This document shows positions 58,569-64,000 of a DNA stretch of 64,000 nucleotides, in pieces. The stretch covers positions 42,318 through 106,317 of the forward strand of contig CAKTXZ010000010.1 in the NCBI GenBank assembly GCA_934632155.1, read 5' to 3'. Source of the DNA: an uncultured Clostridia bacterium. Lineage in GTDB: Bacteria; Bacillota; Clostridia; Christensenellales; Aristaeellaceae. The first letter of the stretch is position 1, and the number at the start of each line of letters is the position of its first letter. Under the pieces are notes generated by a model. It did not search any database and was not told the DNA's origin. It was given only the letters and a program-made list of their open reading frames with translations. Both the position numbers and the translations under genes were made by a program.

Positions 58569-61500
58569 TTATTGCTCCCGAATGCGGAAGGTTTTGATTT
58601 CATAGGGCTTGATGACGAAGGGAATTTCGCCGTCGCAGAAGGGGACGTCCGCCTGCTTTTCCTCCAGACAGTTGCATTCCTCCACCGAAGCGATCGGCCG
58701 CGCCCAGCGCAGCACGGCGCTTGTACGCGCGTTTTCGCATTCGTAGAAGCGGACGATCGTGCCGTCGCCATCCTCCGCCTGCTTGATGGTTTCCATGACG
58801 ACGTTGGCGGGCGTGACGCTGGCCAGCGAATATTCGCCGCACGCGTCGCCGCCGCGCACGGCCAGCGCGGGCTGATTGATCAGATACGCCTGCTGCACCG
58901 TGCCCGCCTGCTGCCAGCCCTCGGCATGCGGATACAGCGCGTAGGTGAAGAAATGCTCCTCCTGATCGGTGGTGGGGTTGGGAACAACGCCGCTCTTGAT
59001 GAGCGTCAGGCCGATGCAGCCATCCTTGACCGAATGGCCGTACTTGCAATCGTTCAGCAGGCTGACGCCATAGTGCCCTTCACTCAGATCCATCCACTTC
59101 TGGGCGCAGCTTTCAAAGCGCGCCATGTCCCAGCTGGTATTGGTGTGCACCTTGCGCTTGAGGTTGCCGAATTGAATTTCGAAGGCGGCCTCGTCGGTAT
59201 GCACATCCACGGGGAAGTGTACCTTCAGCAGATGCTGATGCTCGTGCCAGTCGACGTGGGTTTCGAAATCGATCCGGCGGCTGTCGGCATAGAAGACGAT
59301 GCGCTGGTCGATGGTGCTGTTGCTGATGCGGCGCTTGAGCGTCAGCGTGGCGGATACCGCGCCCACGTCCGTCCAGTGCAGGGAATCGAGCGCCGTAACG
59401 TCCCAGAACTTTTCGGTGTAATAAATATCGATATCCCAATTGTCGTAATTCATGGGCTTATCCTCATACATGCGCATGAGGTTGCCCTTCTGGCCGGGAC
59501 GCAGCACCTCGCGGCCGTTCTCCTTATCATAGAGGCGGGAAAGCAGGCCGTTTTCATCCAATTCGACAAGATAGAACGGGGTTTCGAGGTGACGGTCGTC
59601 CGTCAGCGTGAAGCGGCAGGGCGCTTCCGCCGCCTTTTCCAGCGTGGCGTAGGTTCGCCAGCCCTTGGAAGGCAGCATGGGCAGGTAAGCCACAGCGCCC
59701 TTTTCCGTTTGCTGCACGGGATATGCGCGGCCGCTTGCGTCCGTCAGCGCGGCGGCGCGCACATCGCCCAGCGATACGATTTCGTTCGCCGCAAAGCCCT
59801 TCGTGTTGAAAACCGTCACGTTTTCGGAGGGCGCGGCAAGCGCCGCTATGCGTTCAGTGCGCAGCGCGGCGATGTCTTCTTCCAGCTTTGCGTATTCCTG
59901 CTTTGTGACCTCGTAGACCTCATGAATCGAGGAGCCGGGCAGGATATCGTGGAACTGGTTGATGAGAATGGTTTTCCACATCGCGTCCATCTGCGCGGCG
60001 GGGTAGGCAACCTTGCCCGCCGCCAGCACGGAAAGCAGCTCCAGATCCATCATGTGCAGCTCTGCCTTGCGGTTGGAACGCTTATTGCGCGCCATGGAGG
60101 TGTACGTGCCGCGATGATATTCGAAATAAAGCTCGCCCTCCCACGTGGGCAGACGGTTATTATCCTTCACACGCTCGCGCAGCTGGTCAAAGAATGTGCG
60201 CGCGAACGCCTGACGCACCATGGGCAGGCCGGTTACGCCCTTCTCCATGCGATCGGAATTTTCCAGCATGGCGCGGGTCGGGCCGCCGCCGCCGTCGCCA
60301 AAGCCATAGGAGATCAGGATATCGTTGTTGATTTCCTTCTGCTGATAGCGCTGCCAGCCGCCGATAATCGCATCGGGATGGAGCGTGCCGTTATAGGTGG
60401 TGAAAAAGTCCTTCACGTCCTGCCCAACGCCGAGGGTGGTAATCAGGTGGGTGAGGATTTCCGTGCCGTCGATGCCGCGCCACAGGAAGGTGTCGTAGGG
60501 CATTTTGTTGATCTGGTTCCACGCCAGCTTGGTGGTCATGAAATATTCGATACCGCATTGCTTCATGATCTGCGGCAGCGCGCCGGAATAGCCGAACACG
60601 TCGGGCAGCCAGAGGATGCGGTTTTCCACGCCGAATTCCTCGCGGAAGAAGCGCTTGCCGTGCAGGAACTGGCGCACCAGCGATTCGCCGCTGGTGAGGT
60701 TGCAGTCCGCCTCCACCCACATGCCGCCCTCCGGCTCCCAGCGTCCTTCGGCCACGCGCTGCCGGATGCGCTCATACATTTCAGGATAGCGCTCCTTCAC
60801 GAAGGCGTAGAGCTGCGGCTGGCTGGACATGAAGCGGTAATTCGGGTATTCGTCCATCAGCTTGAGCACGGTGGCAAAGCTGCGGCAGGCCTTTTCCCGC
60901 GTCTGCGCTACCGTCCACCACCACGCCACGTCGATATGCGTATGGCCGATGCAGGTGGCGATTACATCGTCATGCCCGGCCAGCTCCTTGTACAGATGAA
61001 GGCGCAAAAACGCCCGCGCGGCGTGCACAGAACGGTAAAAATCATCGGAATAGGGGGTGCGCAGATCCAGCAGATTCACGGCATCGTTGATGACGCGCGT
61101 CAGATCGCGGCGGCTTTTGCCGTCTTCCTCCAGACGCGAGAAGGCGCTCAGCGGCACGTACAAATCCCAGTACAGGCCGTTGATTTCGGGATCAATCTCC
61201 TGCAGCTCGGCGACCAGCCTAAATTCGGCGTGATCGGTTCCGGTATAGGCCTGTAAATCGACATGATAGCGTTCGCCCGCACGGGCGCTGCGGGTGAGCA
61301 GCACCTCGCGGTGGTTGGTATCCAGCCCCTGCGCGACCTGACCGTCGATAAAGACGAGGAACTGCGGGTTTCTTGCGTCCCAGCCGTCGATCTGCGTATG
61401 CACGCACAGCCACAGCGGCCGCCCGTCGAAGGAATCGGGCACGGTCACGTCGGCCTCGAACCAGTAATGGCGATCCGGGCCGTACCAGTGCATGGTTTGC

Positions 61501-61661
61501 GTATCGAAGGGCGCGAAGGGCGTTTCGTCCGCCCGCGCCTCCTCCGGGTGAATGAAGGCGCCGGGCTTATAGCGCAGCCCCTCGACGGCCCTGCGCTGGC
61601 AGATGCGCAGGCTTTTGAGTTCATCGCAGATGATGCTTGCTCGCTTATCCAGAAACAGCAC
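58569..61661 (-). CDS. Glycoside hydrolase family 38 alpha-mannosidase
   Basis: An enzyme of 1030 residues that removes alpha-linked mannose. The catalytic region has GHTHIDVAWWWTVAQT (zinc His/Asp pair), EADCNLTSGESLVRQ, and WLPDVFGYSGALPQIM, with the nucleophile Asp in LPDVFG. The N-terminal region (WYGPDRHYWFEADVTVP) is the jelly-roll ancillary domain and the C-terminus is the usual large beta sandwich. There is no signal peptide, so it acts on imported oligosaccharides. GTG at 61661 follows GGGGGG by six bases. It lies 19 bases after GH130, so it belongs to the same transcript. Confidence 0.95.
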   Translation of the reverse strand: MLFLDKRASIICDELKSLRICQRRAVEGLRYKPGAFIHPEEARADETPFAPFDTQTMHWYGPDRHYWFEADVTVPDSFDGRPLWLCVHTQIDGWDARNPQFLVFIDGQVAQGLDTNHREVLLTRSARAGERYHVDLQAYTGTDHAEFRLVAELQEIDPEINGLYWDLYVPLSAFSRLEEDGKSRRDLTRVINDAVNLLDLRTPYSDDFYRSVHAARAFLRLHLYKELAGHDDVIATCIGHTHIDVAWWWTVAQTREKACRSFATVLKLMDEYPNYRFMSSQPQLYAFVKERYPEMYERIRQRVAEGRWEPEGGMWVEADCNLTSGESLVRQFLHGKRFFREEFGVENRILWLPDVFGYSGALPQIMKQCGIEYFMTTKLAWNQINKMPYDTFLWRGIDGTEILTHLITTLGVGQDVKDFFTTYNGTLHPDAIIGGWQRYQQKEINNDILISYGFGDGGGGPTRAMLENSDRMEKGVTGLPMVRQAFARTFFDQLRERVKDNNRLPTWEGELYFEYHRGTYTSMARNKRSNRKAELHMMDLELLSVLAAGKVAYPAAQMDAMWKTILINQFHDILPGSSIHEVYEVTKQEYAKLEEDIAALRTERIAALAAPSENVTVFNTKGFAANEIVSLGDVRAAALTDASGRAYPVQQTEKGAVAYLPMLPSKGWRTYATLEKAAEAPCRFTLTDDRHLETPFYLVELDENGLLSRLYDKENGREVLRPGQKGNLMRMYEDKPMNYDNWDIDIYYTEKFWDVTALDSLHWTDVGAVSATLTLKRRISNSTIDQRIVFYADSRRIDFETHVDWHEHQHLLKVHFPVDVHTDEAAFEIQFGNLKRKVHTNTSWDMARFESCAQKWMDLSEGHYGVSLLNDCKYGHSVKDGCIGLTLIKSGVVPNPTTDQEEHFFTYALYPHAEGWQQAGTVQQAYLINQPALAVRGGDACGEYSLASVTPANVVMETIKQAEDGDGTIVRFYECENARTSAVLRWARPIASVEECNCLEEKQADVPFCDGEIPFVIKPYEIKTFRIREQ

Positions 61662-61680
61662 GTCATGCCCCCCTTTTTTG

Positions 61681-62667
61681 TTACAGAGAAAACTCCCTGG
61701 TGTATTGTACCAGATTTTCTACTGTTGTAAAGGCCAAACCGGTCACGGTATCGGCGCAGCCGTAATAGATGGCGATGCGGCCGGTATCGGCGTCCGCGAG
61801 CGCGGCGCAGGGGAAAACGACGTTGGGCACGTCGCCCACGCGCTCATAGTCGCGGTCGGGCGCGAGGATATAATCCTTCGTGCGGGCGATGACCTTCCAC
61901 GGCTGCTCAAGATCCAGCAGGGCACTGCCCATGCGGTAAACAAAGCCGTTGCAGGTGGTGATGACGCCGTGATAAATCAGCAGCCAGCCTTCGTTCGTCT
62001 TAATCGGCACGGGGCCCGCGCCGATTTTGGTGGACTGCCATGCAGAGGCGTTGCCCTTGACGGTGCCCATCATGTAGCGGTGCTTGCCCCAGAAGCATAG
62101 GTCGGGCGATTGGCTGACATAGATATCGCCAAAGGGCGTATGGCCGTTATCGCTCGGGCGGCTCATCATCATGTACATGCCGCCGATTTTTTCGGGGAAG
62201 AGAACGCCGTTTCGGTTGAAGGGCAGGAAGGCGTTTTCCAGCTGATAAAAATGCTCAAAATCCTCCGTCCATGCCACGCCGATGGTTGGGCCGTGATAGC
62301 CGTTGCACCATGTGACATAGTAACGGTCGCCCATTTGGGTGATGCGCGCGTCATAGCGGAATTCGTTCGGGGCGATTTCCGGATCGGCGCCCTCAAAGCG
62401 AAGCGGGTCGTCCGCTATGCGCCAATGTACGCCGTCGTCGCTAAAGCCGGCGAACAAATCCATGGTGATCGAGAGACTGTCGCAGCGGAAAACGCCTGCA
62501 AAGCCCCCGCGAAAGGGAACGACGGCGCTGTTGAAAACGCTGTTGGCGCGCTTGTTTCCGTTGCGCTGGATGATGGGGTTGCCTGAATAACGCCATACCG
62601 GCGCGCCGGCGGCGGGAGGATCCTCCCACGGGATATTGGGCAGCGCTTTGCCGATAATATGGGCCAT
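61681..62667 (-). CDS. GH130 beta-mannoside phosphorylase/hydrolase
   Basis: An enzyme of 328 residues with the five-bladed propeller of GH130: [38 protein letters not shown] with the catalytic Asp of the family in the DAR region, and [22 protein letters not shown]130 enzymes phosphorolyse or hydrolyse beta-mannosides such as mannosyl-GlcNAc or mannooligosaccharides; the exact linkage cannot be read here. It is cytoplasmic. The sugar-binding protein gene lies 211 bases upstream on the same strand. Confidence 0.93.
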   Translation of the reverse strand: MAHIIGKALPNIPWEDPPAAGAPVWRYSGNPIIQRNGNKRANSVFNSAVVPFRGGFAGVFRCDSLSITMDLFAGFSDDGVHWRIADDPLRFEGADPEIAPNEFRYDARITQMGDRYYVTWCNGYHGPTIGVAWTEDFEHFYQLENAFLPFNRNGVLFPEKIGGMYMMMSRPSDNGHTPFGDIYVSQSPDLCFWGKHRYMMGTVKGNASAWQSTKIGAGPVPIKTNEGWLLIYHGVITTCNGFVYRMGSALLDLEQPWKVIARTKDYILAPDRDYERVGDVPNVVFPCAALADADTGRIAIYYGCADTVTGLAFTTVENLVQYTREFSL

Positions 62668-62797
62668 ACTTCAACACTCGCTTTCCTGGATTCTTGCCGG
62701 ATTTGGACTTGAGAAAACGGAACCCTTTGACAGTGAGGCGAACGGAAGGGACGGCCTTTCGCATCGCCATAATAAGCGCCCGCGCCCCGCGGAGCAG

Positions 62798-62823
62798 GAC
62801 GGGGGGAAACCCCGCCTGCCCGA
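62798..62823 (-). other. Hairpin between sugar-binding protein and GH130 genes
   Basis: GCAGG-GGGG...CCCC-CCTGC forms a stem with a small loop but no T-tract. It may protect the SBP message end and reduce readthrough into GH130, a common arrangement in sugar ABC operons. Otherwise 62668-62878 shows nothing clear. Confidence 0.4.
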
Positions 62824-62878
62824 GTCGGAAACGCGGGCTGAAAAGCTGCTTTGCTGAAAACGCTTCAGCGGAAACGGT

Positions 62879-64000
62879 TTACTTGTTGGCCAGGAAAGCG
62901 TTGATCTGAGCCTGCGCCTCTTCGATGATGTCGTTCAGGCCTTCGGCTTCCATCTCGGCGTACATTTCCTTCACAGCCGTTTCGGGATCGACGGAGCCCG
63001 TCAGCAGCTCGGGATGATAGTTGTCCCAGATGGTCTTGCAGTTGAGGATCTGATCCTGAACCTTGGTCGCGTCGAAAGCGAAGCCCATCAGCACGGAGGG
63101 CTCGGCGGCGTCGTTCAGCGCCTTCACTTCGTCCATTTCGTTGAAATCGACGTCATCGGTGATGGAATAGTTGAAAAAGGTCGCCTGCACATAGGCGGGC
63201 CAAGGCCAACTCCGGCCTTCATTGAGGTGTACGCGGCCATCGGCGGTGTATTCGAAGTTGTCGCCCTCAAGGCCGTACTTGAACGCATCGCGAACCTTGG
63301 TGTCGGTGTTGATGAGGTTCAGCCACTGCAGCGCCTTTTCGGGATGCTTGGAATTGATGGAGACGAAGTTCACAGAGCCCAGTACGGAGTCGTTGGACAG
63401 GATGGTGGGGCCAAACTGATAGGCGACCAGCTCCTTGCCCATGTTGCGCCCCCAAGCGGTCTTGGCAGCGCCGGACCAGCCCTGCGCCAGGAAGCAGGCC
63501 TTGTAGGTGGGGCCTTCAGCCAGCTGGGGAGCGTCGGCGTTGATGATGCCGCTCTCGTACCAGCCGCGAACCTCCTTGAGCTGCGCCATAATGTCTTCTT
63601 CTTCGAAGATCTTCACAACCTTGGCTTCCTTATCGTTGTAGCGCACGCCAACGCCGCGCAGGCCCGCGCCGAAGGAGTCGAAGATGAAGGGGATCTGGGA
63701 GACGCCGTCCTTGGTCACGGGGAAGGAGGGCTCGCCCTTCGCGTCCCTGATCTTCTCAAGGATGGGGGTCGCGGCCTGAATGGTGTGGCAGTTCTTGGCG
63801 GCCTCCTCCAGGCCCAGCTCCTTGAGCACCTCCACGTCCCAGACGAAGTACTGGGTGATGGAGGAATCCTTATAGGTGGGCACGCCGTAGATGCGGCCGT
63901 TCACGCGGCAGGCGTCCCAGTAACCGGCGGGGATCAGCTCCAGCAGGCCGGGGGCGTTGTCCGCCAGCATGTCGGTGATATCCAGATAGGCATTCTTCGC
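62879..64000 (-). CDS. ABC transporter extracellular solute-binding protein with DUF3502 end (start beyond window)
   Basis: The last 373 residues of a family 1 sugar-binding lipoprotein; the frame is open to the window edge, and the signal peptide with lipobox should lie beyond it. Visible features are GRIYGVPTYKDSSITQYFVWD, FIFDSFGAG, and a C-terminal DUF3502-like stretch (KVQDQILNCKTIWDNYHPEL, ending EEAQAQINAFLANK). Such proteins serve LplB/YtcP-type permeases for oligosaccharides. Its permeases are probably beyond the right edge. With GH130 and GH38 it suggests uptake of mannose-containing oligosaccharides. Confidence 0.92.
   Translation of the reverse strand, partial: AKNAYLDITDMLADNAPGLLELIPAGYWDACRVNGRIYGVPTYKDSSITQYFVWDVEVLKELGLEEAAKNCHTIQAATPILEKIRDAKGEPSFPVTKDGVSQIPFIFDSFGAGLRGVGVRYNDKEAKVVKIFEEEDIMAQLKEVRGWYESGIINADAPQLAEGPTYKACFLAQGWSGAAKTAWGRNMGKELVAYQFGPTILSNDSVLGSVNFVSINSKHPEKALQWLNLINTDTKVRDAFKYGLEGDNFEYTADGRVHLNEGRSWPWPAYVQATFFNYSITDDVDFNEMDEVKALNDAAEPSVLMGFAFDATKVQDQILNCKTIWDNYHPELLTGSVDPETAVKEMYAEMEAEGLNDIIEEAQAQINAFLANK

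Noticed and set aside
58386..61256. 956-residue plus-strand frame opposite the GH38 gene
   Set aside because: The GH38 catalytic motifs are on the minus strand; the plus-strand frame is an antisense shadow.

Overview
The window looks like the chromosome of a GC-rich Gram-positive bacterium of the class Clostridia, probably an uncultured gut lineage. The reasons are Firmicutes-type gene sets (rsfS beside nadD-yqeK, a DUF4956/VTC/CotH cluster, a YukD plus EssC secretion locus), strong GGAGG ribosome sites, TTGACA/TATAAT promoters, and secreted SH3b, LTD and BACON proteins. There is no rRNA, tRNA, CRISPR array or intact insertion sequence. Taxonomy below class is a guess.

Layout. 1-6063: end of a DegV-like gene, a TetR regulator with a near-perfect promoter, a 52-residue conserved-looking small protein, a membrane-anchored coiled coil, an operon nadD-yqeK (fused) / rsfS / ArsC-like, and a divergent membrane protein. 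6064-6966: 900 bases without a gene but full of hairpins and direct repeats. 6967-13232 (minus): flavin reductase, HI0933-type flavoprotein, and a 1432-residue secreted protein with twelve SH3b repeats. 13505-20076 (plus): pyrimidine-nucleoside phosphorylase, two envelope proteins of unknown role and an acyltransferase. 20258-28600 (plus): M29 aminopeptidase, CotH/DUF4956/VTC cluster, zinc-ribbon and TPM proteins. 28837-31925 (minus): a gluzincin-like protein and a secreted C39-like peptidase. 32383-35595 (plus): tautomerase, SDR, PRPP synthetase and a small membrane protein.

36070-57720 is the centre of the window: a roughly 21.6 kb type VII secretion (T7SS) locus. It encodes an FHA-EssC triple ATPase, a YukD protein, five clear WXG100 proteins plus WXG100-like relatives, two transmembrane Ser/Thr kinases, a third kinase-like protein reduced to a dead N-lobe, a PP2C phosphatase, two more FHA proteins, a LytTR regulator, a lipase with a C-terminal WXG-like tail, a WXG-like/Gly-rich fusion and a DUF4176 protein. 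EssA, EssB and EsaA are not recognisable. The gene set suggests a secretion machine switched by Thr phosphorylation (kinase, FHA reader, PP2C eraser), similar in logic to the PpkA-Fha-PppA control of some T6SSs. An AT-rich promoter region precedes the locus.

58569-64000 (minus) is a mannoside-use cluster: GH38 alpha-mannosidase, GH130 phosphorylase/hydrolase and the C-terminal part of an ABC sugar-binding protein.

Two non-coding repeat families stand out. A 76-nt two-hairpin element occurs four times in tandem in the DUF4176 leader, once with compensatory changes before cotH, and perhaps once, degenerate, before the tautomerase. A roughly 200-nt element ending in a T-run occurs at 2481, 33511 and 57857, and its stems keep pairing although the bases differ.
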